Below, piece by piece: positions 16,770-24,476 of a stretch of 31,994 nucleotides of DNA. The stretch lies in assembly GCA_018673255.1 (NCBI GenBank), contig JABHDC010000260.1, positions 1 to 31,994 of the forward strand. The letters run 5' to 3'. The position numbers and the translations under genes were made by a program. Source of the DNA: Gemmatimonadota bacterium (GTDB lineage Bacteria > Latescibacterota > UBA2968 > UBA8231). Numbering within the stretch: position 1 is the first letter of the stretch; each line of letters begins with the position of its first letter. Under the pieces are notes generated by a model that saw only the letters and a program-made list of their open reading frames with translations, made no database searches and was not told the DNA's origin.

Positions 16770-17621
16770 ATGTCATCTACGCTACAGTCTGATACACTGG
16801 TTGATCAGTATTTTCAGGAAATCGAGAACTCCGTTGGCCTCTCGGCCAAAGAGGAAGTCGCGATCGCCGAACGCATCAAGGGGGGGGACGAGGAGGCACT
16901 CACTCAACTCGTCCAAGCCAATCTCCGGTTCGTCGTCAGCGTTGCCAAGGGCTACCAGAATCTCGGACTGCCATTGTCCGACCTCATCAATGAGGGGAAT
17001 CTGGGTCTCATGGTCGCTGCCAAGCGATTCGACGGCTCCAAGGGGTTCAAATTTATCTCTTACGCGGTCTGGTGGATCCGTCAGTCCATCCTGCAGGCTC
17101 TGGCCGAGCAGTCACGAATTGTGCGCTTGCCGCTGAATCGTATTGGCGAGTTGACGAAGGTCAACAAGTGCATGACCAAACTCGAGCAGCGCCTTGGACG
17201 GATTCCGGAGACGGAAGAGATCGCCAAGGAACTCGACCGGAATCCAAAGGACATGGACATGTTGCTGCGCCTGTCGCAGCGGCCCGTGTCGTTAGAGACA
17301 CCGTGTGATGACCAGGAGCCGGATCGCTGCCTGGGCGACCTGTTGCCTGATGAACGTCTGCCGGCGTGTGATGACGTCCTGTCACAGGGTGATCTGCGCG
17401 AAGAGATCCAGGACGCCATGGGTGCACTCACCGAAGGTGAGGCGCGTGTCCTGCGCATGTATTACGGCCTGGATGGACAGGAGTCGATGACGCTGGAAGA
17501 GATCGGCACCTACGTCGGGCGTACCCGTGAACGGGTACGTCAGATCAAGGAGAAGGCGCTGCAGAAGCTGCGCCATCCCAATCGCAGTGAGGTGCTGAAG
17601 GAGTACTACGGCGAGTCCTGA
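16770..17621 (+). CDS. rpoD: Primary-type RNA polymerase sigma factor (sigma70 family)
   Basis: 283 residues with regions 1.2, 2, 3 and 4 but no long region 1.1 or non-conserved insert. Region 1.2 is DQYFQEIEN...LSAKEEVAIAERI. Region 2 holds LVQANLRFVVSVAKGYQ, DLINEGNLGL and the -10-binding GFKFISYAVWWIRQSI. Region 3 begins QALAEQSRIVRLPLNR. Region 4 ends with the HTH TLEEIGTYVGRTRERVRQIK, which reads the -35 element. This short form is the primary sigma factor in Bacteroidota and relatives; a group 2 factor is possible if another rpoD exists elsewhere. A run of eight G (16880-16887) lies early in the gene. Start ATG 16770 has GGAGG 11 bases upstream inside a small hairpin. Confidence 0.9.
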   Translation: MSSTLQSDTLVDQYFQEIENSVGLSAKEEVAIAERIKGGDEEALTQLVQANLRFVVSVAKGYQNLGLPLSDLINEGNLGLMVAAKRFDGSKGFKFISYAVWWIRQSILQALAEQSRIVRLPLNRIGELTKVNKCMTKLEQRLGRIPETEEIAKELDRNPKDMDMLLRLSQRPVSLETPCDDQEPDRCLGDLLPDERLPACDDVLSQGDLREEIQDAMGALTEGEARVLRMYYGLDGQESMTLEEIGTYVGRTRERVRQIKEKALQKLRHPNRSEVLKEYYGES

Positions 17622-17634
17622 GCCGATCCGTCAT

Positions 17635-17663
17635 GCCGGCGGGGGCTTCTCGCCCTCGCCGGC
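17635..17663 (+). terminator. GC-rich hairpin after sigma factor gene
   Basis: Arms 17635-17646 and 17652-17663 pair over 12 bp with one G-U wobble around a 5-base loop, beginning 13 bases after the sigma factor stop. There is no U-tract, so termination would be Rho-dependent or partial; it may instead protect the 3' end. Confidence 0.55.
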
Positions 17664-17717
17664 GTGTAGCCGGCCCTCGTCTGGCGTGCGAATTCGGCGT
17701 CGAGGAGGCCGATTACC

Positions 17718-17746
17718 TTGACAGTTTTGGGGAACGCAGGTAATTT
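17718..17746 (+). promoter_or_regulatory. Possible promoter upstream of tRNA-Asn
   Basis: TTGACA (17718-17723) is a perfect -35; 17 bases later is TAATTT (17741-17746), a poor -10. A start near 17753 would leave about 115 bases of leader before the tRNA. It lies in the 245-bp gap after the sigma factor gene, which otherwise holds only the hairpin. Confidence 0.35.
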
Positions 17747-17866
17747 CAAAATCTTCCTGCTGCCCAGATGACGGTCAGGTGCCACGGTTCTGGGGTGCCT
17801 CGGTCTTGCAGGTAGATGTAAACGGATTTTGAGGGATGCGCTGGTCGGCATCTCGAATGACACTGA

Positions 17867-17942
17867 TCCGGCGTAGCTCAGTTGGCAGAGCGGCTGGCTG
17901 TTAACCAGCATGTCATAGGTTCGAGTCCTATCGCCGGAGCCA
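17867..17942 (+). tRNA. tRNA-Asn (anticodon GUU)
   Basis: A full cloverleaf can be drawn. The acceptor stem TCCGGCG (17867-17873) pairs with CGCCGGA (17932-17938), with discriminator G at 17939 and an encoded CCA (17940-17942). The D arm is GCTC/GAGC. The anticodon arm is GCTGG/CCAGC with loop CTGTTAA, anticodon GTT at 17900-17902. The T arm ATAGG/CCTAT has loop TTCGAGT. An encoded CCA and a terminator directly downstream support a single-tRNA transcript. Confidence 0.97.
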
Positions 17943-17954
17943 GTATTACGAAGA

Positions 17955-17990
17955 AGGGGACCGATCCTTACAGGATCGGCCCCCTTTTTT
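17955..17990 (+). terminator. Rho-independent terminator after tRNA-Asn
   Basis: A GC-rich stem (17956-17967 with 17973-17984, one A-C mismatch, loop of 5) is followed by six T (17985-17990). It ends the tRNA transcript. In the opposite direction it lies 30-60 bases after the spondin-repeat gene stop, but the T-run on that strand is interrupted, so it is mainly a plus-strand terminator. Confidence 0.85.
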
Positions 17991-18018
17991 GTTGTCAGAA
18001 TGACCGCACGCCCCGCAA

Positions 18019-19419
18019 CTACTGCGGGGTGATTGTCACCCGCAAGACATCACCCGTTGCAGGGTAGCTGAAGCCGTCGTCGACGAGTTGCACGATCGCG
18101 CCGGCTTCACCGTCGCCGGTATTGGCCGCCGCCTGTCGGGGGGCCTGATCGGCACCCAGTCCGGGAGCCTGATTGACCTCCGTGCCAGCGTCCCAGAGTC
18201 CGACGCGCCCTGTCACATTCCGCGTCCTGGCGCGTCCGCCGCTGAACAGGGCGATGCCGGCGCCACCAGGTGCGAAAAACAGGTCATTCGACTGGACGAA
18301 CATGGTAGCGAAGGCGAGCTGATCGCCCGGTCGTGCCGTGACGCTGAAGGAGTAGGCATTGCCTGGCGTGAGGGCACCGGGGCCATCCGCACCGACGGGT
18401 GTGCTGAAGACACCGCTTTCGACGATCCCATTGCCCGCTTCAATTGCTGCAGCCAGGTCACCCGGACCACCGTCTTCCGCGAGAGATTCCAGGCCCTCAC
18501 CGGCATCGGCGGCGCCGCTGGTGAACAGAGGATTGGTGCTGCTCGTGTGAACGGCCCAGACGCCCGGTGCCAGGATCGTGACGGGGCCGCTCTTCTCGCC
18601 CAGGACATGGGCCAGGCCGGCCGGGTTGCCATCTTCGGCCAGGGCCTCGAGGCCGTCACCTGCGTCGTCGCTGCCTGCAGTGAACAGTGGCTCACCATCG
18701 GCATGGATGACGTAGACGCCCGGTGCCATGGGTGTCGAGGATGAGGCGTTCTCGACGCGGACGGTGAAGTAGGTGGAGCCATCTGCCTCAATGGAGGTGA
18801 TGGTCACCGCCGCGAGGTCTGCCATGGCTGGATAGGAGAAGCCGTCGTCGACCCGCTGCACCGGGCCGCCTTGAGTGGTGCCCGTATTGGGGCCAGCCTG
18901 GCGGGGAGCCTGGTTGGGGCCCGTACCGGGTTCTTCGTTCACCTCGGTGCCGGCGTCCCACAGCATGACTTGCTCGGTCACATCGCCACTGATGGCCACA
19001 CCGGCCTCAAACAGGGGGATTCCGGTAGCGGCAGGAGCGAGGAAGAGATCATTCGACTGCACATACATCAACGCAAAGGAGAGTCTGGCCCCCTCATTGG
19101 CGTGGAAGCCGAATTCATAGGCGTCGCCGGCAAAGATCGGCCCGGGACCCTCGGCACCGACGGGCGTGTTGAAGACGCCCGTGGCCGTAAATGCGGGCGC
19201 TGCAGAGATATTCGCGATGGTGACGGTGAATGTTGTGAGACCTGCCGGGGACAGGCCGTGACGATTCTCGGCAGTGCCCGCCACAGGAGCAGCCGTGCGT
19301 CTGCCGGCCGCTTCGGGCGCATCCATCGAGGAATCGGAAGACATGGGTGATTTCTGGTCGCTGCAGGCGACGAAGGCGAGTGTGGCGGCCAAGCCGGCCA
19401 CAGGTAGGAATTTACGCAC
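18019..19419 (-). CDS. Lipoprotein with duplicated spondin-type domains
   Basis: 466 residues from a GTG start (19419), with GGAG about 11 bases upstream. The signal ends in AFVAC, with C19 the likely lipidated Cys, followed by a Ser/Asp/Ala-rich linker. The rest resembles bacterial spondin-type domains. A C-terminal-half unit occurs twice (about 84-205 and 335-466: TPVGAEGPG/TPVGADGPG, YVQSNDLFLAP/FVQSNDLFFAP, LWDAGTEVNE/LWDAGTEVNQ, DDGFSYPA both times). Two N-terminal-half units lie between (PLFTAGSDDAGDGLEALAED and PLFTSGAADAGEGLESLAED). The order is back-front-front-back, as if one domain had been duplicated with rearrangement. Function is unknown; it is probably surface-exposed adhesion or matrix-type. 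It lies downstream of a two-component system on the same strand, separated by a dyad-rich gap. Confidence 0.8.
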   Translation of the reverse strand: MRKFLPVAGLAATLAFVACSDQKSPMSSDSSMDAPEAAGRRTAAPVAGTAENRHGLSPAGLTTFTVTIANISAAPAFTATGVFNTPVGAEGPGPIFAGDAYEFGFHANEGARLSFALMYVQSNDLFLAPAATGIPLFEAGVAISGDVTEQVMLWDAGTEVNEEPGTGPNQAPRQAGPNTGTTQGGPVQRVDDGFSYPAMADLAAVTITSIEADGSTYFTVRVENASSSTPMAPGVYVIHADGEPLFTAGSDDAGDGLEALAEDGNPAGLAHVLGEKSGPVTILAPGVWAVHTSSTNPLFTSGAADAGEGLESLAEDGGPGDLAAAIEAGNGIVESGVFSTPVGADGPGALTPGNAYSFSVTARPGDQLAFATMFVQSNDLFFAPGGAGIALFSGGRARTRNVTGRVGLWDAGTEVNQAPGLGADQAPRQAAANTGDGEAGAIVQLVDDGFSYPATGDVLRVTITPQ

Positions 19420-19633
19420 TGAGAGGTCTCCGCTACAGATGAGCGGGGGTATTCGAAGGGGGGCGTGGCCCTCACGCGGTCCGCTTCGAATGCTCCCCTG
19501 GGATCACTGGGTATGGATCAAATCTTGATCCGGATGATCACCGACCTCATGAAACTGGCAAAGAGAGTTCACAGAACTCTCACGAATGCCTCATGAATTG
19601 GTCAGATCGATCCCCAGGGCTCCAGTCGTGCTC
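19420..19633 (-). promoter_or_regulatory. Dyad-rich upstream region of the spondin lipoprotein gene
   Basis: Three perfect inverted repeats lie in 214 bp: GAGAGTTC-ACA-GAACTCTC (19563-19581), GGATCAA-ATC-TTGATCC (19515-19531), and ATTCGAAG (19451-19458) with CTTCGAAT (19484-19491). The first lies 50-70 bases after the kinase stop and on the minus strand is followed by TTT, so it may end the kinase operon. The other two are placed like operators or leader hairpins for the lipoprotein gene. Confidence 0.5.
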
Positions 19634-21088
19634 TCAGGCGAAGGGGAGGGAGAAGGAGAAGGTTGTGCCCTCATCGACACGGCTGCTCACCGAGATCGAG
19701 CGTTCGTGGGCCTCGAGGATGCGCTGACTGATAGCCAGGCCCAGACCCGTGCTCTCCGCGTGGCGGCGCACGCGGTAGAAGCGGTCGAAGATATGGGGTA
19801 GTTCGTCGGCGGAGATGCCGATGCCCGTATCAGCCACATCGATCTGCACATCGCCTGCACGAGTGGCCCGGTGCAACTGAATCGACACTTCGCCTTCGGC
19901 AGGCGTGAAGCGAAGGGCATTCTCGATGAGGTTGTCGAGGGTGCGCTCGATCATGGAGATATCCGCACGGACCGCTGGCAGGGCCTGAGGCTCCGGGGGC
20001 ATCAGGTGCACGTGACGCTCTTCGGCCATGGGGCGATACTTGGCGGTCACATCGTGGGCCAGTTCCTCGATCGAAAAAATCTCGGGGGTCGGTTTGGATT
20101 GGCCACTTTCCAGTTTGGACAATTCGAAGAGTTCATTCACCAGACGATTCAGGAAGCGCACATTCTGCGAGACCGTCTGCAGATACTCCCGACGCTCCTG
20201 CGTGCTCAGATCTGATTCGCGCAGCAGGATCGTCTCGATATAACCCTGCACCGAGGTGAGGGGGCTGCGCAGATCGTGGGAGATGTTGGCGATCATCTCC
20301 CGGCGCTGGAGATCACTCTGTTTCAGCTGATCCACGCTGTCGACGATCGTGTCCGCCATCTCGTCGAAGGCGGCACCGAGTTCACCCAGTTCATCGTTGG
20401 CCCCCGGTCGGACCCGCTGCGCCCAGTCTCCCTGGCGGAAGCGCCGCACGATATCGGTCATGTGCCGCAATCGCCGAGTCAGCAGAAGGAACGAGAGCAC
20501 ACCCACGATGGCCGCACACAACACGACGACGGCCAACGATGTGGCTGTGGCTCGCAGGATATACGACTCACGAATCATGGCCGCCGCCGAGTCGTAGAGT
20601 TCGCCCCCCAGGATCACATAGAGAAATCCCGGCTCGCCGCCGACCAGGATGGGTGCGGCTGAGAATGGCTTGCGTCCTTCGACGCTGCGCGGATCGTCAC
20701 CGAGCCATGGCAGGGGAAGGTGGCCCTCGTCCGTGAGCCACGCTCGCACGGGGCCAATGTCGACGGCCATCCGCTTGATCTTGCTTGGATCGGCGAAGTA
20801 GGCCCTCAACTGCCCCGACTCATCCAGGACGTAGATTTCGATGAAGGGATTCATCGCCATCGACTCGTGGATGACGTGCCCGATGGCGGCGGTGTCGAGA
20901 CTGTCGACCAGGAAAGGGTGGAAGGTCTTGGCCAGATTCTCCGCCAGGTTGTGGTTCAGCCGCTGATCCGACTCACGCACAAAGTCGCCATAGGACGTCA
21001 GTGTGATCCCCACTTGCACGATGCCTGCCGTCAGCAGCAATACTAGCAGGATCGCCGAGAGGCGCAGATAGAAGCGATTCAGATTCAC
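19634..21088 (-). CDS. Two-component sensor histidine kinase
   Basis: 484 residues. Helix 1 (about 10-30) and helix 2 (about 182-204) bracket a periplasmic sensor of some 150 residues. A HAMP linker follows (about 204-255), then the dimerisation domain with ISHDLRSPLTS (phosphoacceptor H271). The ATPase domain shows the N box NLIENALRFTP, G1 DTGIGIS, F box FDRFYR and G2 STGLGLAIS. It autophosphorylates and passes phosphate to the response regulator. Its GTG start overlaps the regulator's TGA (GTGA, 21085-21088), a clear sign of translational coupling. The sensor region (EIYVLDESGQLRAYF) resembles a PAS-like or dCache fold but the ligand is unknown. Confidence 0.95.
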   Translation of the reverse strand: MNLNRFYLRLSAILLVLLLTAGIVQVGITLTSYGDFVRESDQRLNHNLAENLAKTFHPFLVDSLDTAAIGHVIHESMAMNPFIEIYVLDESGQLRAYFADPSKIKRMAVDIGPVRAWLTDEGHLPLPWLGDDPRSVEGRKPFSAAPILVGGEPGFLYVILGGELYDSAAAMIRESYILRATATSLAVVVLCAAIVGVLSFLLLTRRLRHMTDIVRRFRQGDWAQRVRPGANDELGELGAAFDEMADTIVDSVDQLKQSDLQRREMIANISHDLRSPLTSVQGYIETILLRESDLSTQERREYLQTVSQNVRFLNRLVNELFELSKLESGQSKPTPEIFSIEELAHDVTAKYRPMAEERHVHLMPPEPQALPAVRADISMIERTLDNLIENALRFTPAEGEVSIQLHRATRAGDVQIDVADTGIGISADELPHIFDRFYRVRRHAESTGLGLAISQRILEAHERSISVSSRVDEGTTFSFSLPFA

Positions 21089-21807
21089 TGCACATCTCCC
21101 GGCTCAATGAAGCGGTAGCCGACGCCCCAGACGGTGATGATGTAGTTGGGATTGGCGGCGTCGGGTTCGATCTTGGCACGCAGTCGGTTGATGTGGGTGT
21201 TCACGGTGTGCTCGTATCCACCGTGTTCATAACCCCACACCTGCTCCAGAAGTTGCTGCCTGGAATACGCCCGGCCGGGATGGGCCATGAACAGCCCCAG
21301 CAGGTCGAATTCCTTCACCGTCAGTTCTACGACCGCCTCATCGATGATGGCCACCCGTTTCACTGGATCGAGGGTGATCGCACCGATCGTGACCGGTGCC
21401 TGTTCGCTGCCGGCGGTGGCAGATTGCTCCATGGCGACACGCCGTAGCAGGGAACGGATCCGTGCCAGCAATTCACGGATACTGAATGGTTTGGTGAGGT
21501 AGTCGTCTGCGCCCAGTTCGAGACCGAGGATCTTGTCGGCCTCCTCATCGCGTGCCGTGAGCATGAGAATGGGGAGGTGATGTCCCTCGTCGCGGAGGCG
21601 TCGACAGACCTCCATCCCATTGAGACCGGGGAGGCTCAGATCGAGAATCAGCAGATCGTGGGAGCCTGTTCGCGCCACATCGATGCCGGTGGCCCCGTCG
21701 GCGATCCATCGAACGACGTAGCCGTCTTGCTCGAGATTGATCTGCAGCAGGCGCGCAATGTCGGCGTCATCCTCAATGACGAGGATGCTGTGAGTGGATT
21801 CGGTCAT
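21085..21807 (-). CDS. OmpR/PhoB-family response regulator
   Basis: 240 residues from ATG 21807; the frame is open 96 bases further upstream, but that extension would lack receiver-domain similarity. The receiver domain (about 7-120) has acidic pocket residues D13 and D14, phospho-acceptor D56 in LILDLSLPG, T84 in LMLTARDE and K106 in LTKPF. A linker with a Ser/Gln-rich stretch leads to a winged-helix domain (about 140-235) containing ELTVKEFDLLGLFMAHPGR and YEHTVNTHINRLRAKIE, the recognition helix of the OmpR class. It should be phosphorylated by the adjacent coupled kinase and bind DNA as a dimer. Targets are unknown; the neighbouring envelope genes are candidates. Confidence 0.95.
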   Translation of the reverse strand: MTESTHSILVIEDDADIARLLQINLEQDGYVVRWIADGATGIDVARTGSHDLLILDLSLPGLNGMEVCRRLRDEGHHLPILMLTARDEEADKILGLELGADDYLTKPFSIRELLARIRSLLRRVAMEQSATAGSEQAPVTIGAITLDPVKRVAIIDEAVVELTVKEFDLLGLFMAHPGRAYSRQQLLEQVWGYEHGGYEHTVNTHINRLRAKIEPDAANPNYIITVWGVGYRFIEPGDVQ

Positions 21808-21872
21808 GGAGCGAAGATCGATACAGGACTGGCATGGGACAACTGTCCCTGCACCCGGATCTTCGCTGGCAA

Positions 21873-22505
21873 CTACTTCGGCTGCACCTTCACCTGCGAC
21901 CAACTCACGGGCGCCACCGCGGTCTGGGTATCAACGTTGATCGACATGGGTGCACCGAGCAGGAAGGCCTTCTCCGTGAGACCATCGGCCAGGACCAGCC
22001 GCGTCTCATGGATCGGATCCTGGTGGATGGCAATCGTGCAATCTGTCGGCGTCAGTGGGCAGACGAGGCGGAAGGAAGCTACGATCCCTGAACCGGAACG
22101 TGCCCGCTCGAGCTGAGGCCCCAGCAATGCAGCGTATTCCATCATCTGCCAACCACGGTCGATGGTGGTCGGGTCACTGGCTTTCAGCACGTCGTTGCGG
22201 ACCTCTACTGCGCCCTCAAACAGTGCCCCCGGACGGAAGGGCGGCGCGGGCGTGGACGAAGCACTCGCCCCGAGGATGACGAAGTCGTCTCGCGGTACCC
22301 TGACGTAAAAGCTCAGACCCGAAGCACTCTGAGCGCCGAGGTCGGCGCGGACATCAATCGTGATCGTGTCACCGGGCGCGGCTGTGATGTCGATCGCTTC
22401 GGTGAGCTGCTCCGTGAGTCGCAGAACCTGTCCGTGGGCGCCGAGAGGAGCCCACAGGGCCAGACACAGGACCCAGCGCAGGTTGGTGTGCAGGAGTGAC
22501 GACAT
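21873..22505 (-). CDS. Secreted beta-sandwich protein (cohesin-like), unknown function
   Basis: 210 residues from ATG 22505, the first start that gives a signal peptide: MSSLLHTNLRWVLCLALW ending near AHG-Q (about residue 25). The open frame extends upstream to 22730, but that part runs through the 13-bp repeats and is implausible protein. The mature region has the pattern of a cohesin or Ig-like sandwich: APGDTITIDVRADL, SGLSFYVRVP, FRPGALFEG, GSGIVASFRLVCP. One Cys pair (CPLTPTDC) could form a disulfide. It is probably periplasmic or surface-attached. It sits 65 bp upstream of the response regulator on the same strand and may belong to that operon. Confidence 0.65.
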   Translation of the reverse strand: MSSLLHTNLRWVLCLALWAPLGAHGQVLRLTEQLTEAIDITAAPGDTITIDVRADLGAQSASGLSFYVRVPRDDFVILGASASSTPAPPFRPGALFEGAVEVRNDVLKASDPTTIDRGWQMMEYAALLGPQLERARSGSGIVASFRLVCPLTPTDCTIAIHQDPIHETRLVLADGLTEKAFLLGAPMSINVDTQTAVAPVSWSQVKVQPK

Positions 22506-22642
22506 TCGAGGTTGGCCCGGGTTGGAGACGGTCGAAATACTTGAGCGTGAATGGTTGCCCTCTGTTCCAATCATCGGCCTCAGGTGCTTGAACTTGAGAA
22601 TTTTCTTCAGAGAGGAATTGGGATTGACTTGTTGCCACCTGC

Positions 22643-22694
22643 CCAATGCACACGACCAATGCACACGACCAATGCGCATGACCAGGGCACACGA
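22643..22694. repeat. Tandem 13-bp direct repeats (four copies)
   Basis: Four adjacent units of 13 bases start at 22643, 22656, 22669 and 22682. The first two are identical (CCAATGCACACGA), the third differs at two positions and the fourth at two; a degenerate fifth (CCAGTG...) begins at 22695. They lie in the 266-bp gap between the Omp85 gene stop and the start of the secreted protein gene, about 140-190 bases upstream of that start, next to an AT-richer stretch (22590-22630). Confidence 0.8.
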
Positions 22695-22771
22695 CCAGTG
22701 TAGAGTCTCTTTGGTTCGCAGGAGATGCATCGATGGCCACCGGAGGTGCAGTTGCCGGCAGCAACGCAGGA

Positions 22772-24418
22772 TCAGAACGCGTGTCCGAGACCCAGTGACA
22801 TCTGGAGTCGGGCACCGTCGAGGCCGTGGGCCAGGTCCGCGCGCAGCACCGGGGCATCATAGACCGTCGGCAGGCCCAGGCGCAGGCCGGCGCCAACGCT
22901 TGAGACCCAGCGTCGTGGGATGAGACCGGGTGTCCATGCTGTTCCGGCGTCGGCAAAAAGTGCGGCGCCGATCACTGCCTGCGGATGGCGCCAGAAGACA
23001 GGCCGCGCTTCGATGCTGGCCAGAGCGCGACGGCTGCCGTCGAATTGCCGCGCCGAGTAACCTCGCAGACCCGTATCAATCCCCAGCAGCAGCTGGGAAC
23101 CGGTGTCCTCTGGGCGATGCAGTGCGTGAATGGCGATACGTGCCGCCAGGACATGCTGGTTCCAAAGGCGCAGGTAGCCACTGCCGACGGCACTGGCGAT
23201 CACGTGCCAGGGGGTGCCATCTCGCCAGCGTGAACTGACAGAAGCGACACCAAAGAGGAAGCTGTCATCGGTGGGCCGCCCACGCGGTGCCCATTGTATG
23301 GCGAAGACGGGATAGTTCCTGTCGGAACCGAGAGATCGCGCCGACATCCCCGCCTGCGCTGTCAGCCATCCACCGGTCTGCAGGTCTTCCATGTGCCCGA
23401 GGCCGCGGACGAAGCGTTCGCGTGAATACCGCGGCCGCCACAGGGTCACAGAGAGACTGGGGACGACGCGTCGTCGTTCGGTTGGCTGATAGGTGAATGG
23501 CGCGTCGGCGGCGAAGCTGCGATCGCTGAAGGCCAGCCGCAGGCCCGGGCGCAGCTTGTACGGCCCCACGTCACGGGAGTGGACGAGCCACAGCGCGCTC
23601 CCGGTTGCCTGGTCGTCATACCGCGCCGCCAGGTCACCGGCCAGATACAGACGCTGGCGCTGGCGGTCTCTGAGCATGGACAGGCCATAGGCCCAACGCG
23701 TGTCCAGGGCATAGAAGGGTTGTGAGAGGGACATGGACACGTCGTGTCCCTCGTCGCCGGCCCAGGCGACACTGAGCCGCAGCGCAAGACGGGAGCCGCC
23801 TAACCGGGGTTCCCGATAGGTAGTGCGAACCTCATTGCCGGCGATGGCATCGTGGAAGAGGGTGACCTGGGTCACCTGGGCGCGGCCGAGAAAGTTGTAG
23901 TCGAGGGCTACCACACCGAAGGAGAGTTCATTGCTCTCACCCTCCAGCAGGGGGGACAATGCACGAGCGTAGCGTTCGGCGACCTCGACGACGACCCGCG
24001 CAGGTTCGATCTCTGACTCACGCGCCGCCCACGGGTCCGCCTCGGAGATTGGCGGAGGATTCGTTGCCGCTGCCGTCGCTGTCGACGTCGATGGGAGATC
24101 CGGTATCAGGCGCAGATGCACGTCACCCAGAAACAGCAGTCGTCGGAGATTGCGTTCTGTCTCTTCGATCAACGCCGCGTCTACCGTGTCACCCACGGCG
24201 AAGAGCAGTTCACGTCGCACGATCTGGTCGTGAGTTCGTTGCGTGCCGTGAATCTCAATGCGGGACACCGACCACAAGGTGGCGGATGAGGACTGGGCCC
24301 AGGTCGGGGTGAGTGCACCTAGCAGCAGACACGACACCCACAGCAGGCAACTGGACGGGCCAGAGTGGTTGCCTACCTTGGTCGCATACGGAATCCGGGT
24401 GGGTTGAGAGTATTGCAC
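22772..24418 (-). CDS. Omp85/BamA-superfamily outer-membrane protein
   Basis: About 548 residues from a GTG at 24418. ATGs at 24493 and 24478 keep the frame but overlap the divergent gene's start and give an over-long N-region, so I prefer GTG; this is uncertain. A hydrophobic signal (LLWVSCLLLGAL...) ends near TWAQ. One POTRA-like domain follows (VSRIEIHGTQRTHDQIVRRELLF, VDAALIEETERNLRRLLF). An Ala/Pro/Thr-rich linker leads to a 16-strand-type barrel (about 170-548). LRGYSARQFDG carries the family RGF/Y signature of loop 6, and the last residue is Phe. With only one POTRA it is not a full BamA; TamA-like or a FhaC-like secretion role is possible. Confidence 0.75.
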   Translation of the reverse strand: MQYSQPTRIPYATKVGNHSGPSSCLLWVSCLLLGALTPTWAQSSSATLWSVSRIEIHGTQRTHDQIVRRELLFAVGDTVDAALIEETERNLRRLLFLGDVHLRLIPDLPSTSTATAAATNPPPISEADPWAARESEIEPARVVVEVAERYARALSPLLEGESNELSFGVVALDYNFLGRAQVTQVTLFHDAIAGNEVRTTYREPRLGGSRLALRLSVAWAGDEGHDVSMSLSQPFYALDTRWAYGLSMLRDRQRQRLYLAGDLAARYDDQATGSALWLVHSRDVGPYKLRPGLRLAFSDRSFAADAPFTYQPTERRRVVPSLSVTLWRPRYSRERFVRGLGHMEDLQTGGWLTAQAGMSARSLGSDRNYPVFAIQWAPRGRPTDDSFLFGVASVSSRWRDGTPWHVIASAVGSGYLRLWNQHVLAARIAIHALHRPEDTGSQLLLGIDTGLRGYSARQFDGSRRALASIEARPVFWRHPQAVIGAALFADAGTAWTPGLIPRRWVSSVGAGLRLGLPTVYDAPVLRADLAHGLDGARLQMSLGLGHAF

Positions 24419-24476
24419 ATCATAGCGCGCCCGCCTGGAAATCCGGAGCTGTCGACCCCGTCTTAGAGAGAGAGCC

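Noticed and set aside
16231..16776. 181-codon minus-strand frame over the sigma factor leader
   Set aside because: No family features, no good ribosome site, and it overlaps the 3' end of the FliG-FecR gene; the region reads better as a structured leader.
17867..17942. tRNA-Asn as an integration site
   Set aside because: No duplicated tRNA 3' end or integrase was seen downstream within the window.
22643..22694. 13-bp repeats as a CRISPR array
   Set aside because: Units are contiguous with no spacers and far too short.
22506..22730. N-terminal extension of the secreted protein through the 13-bp repeats
   Set aside because: Translation of the repeats gives low-sense sequence and would bury the signal peptide at residue 76; ATG 22505 fits better.
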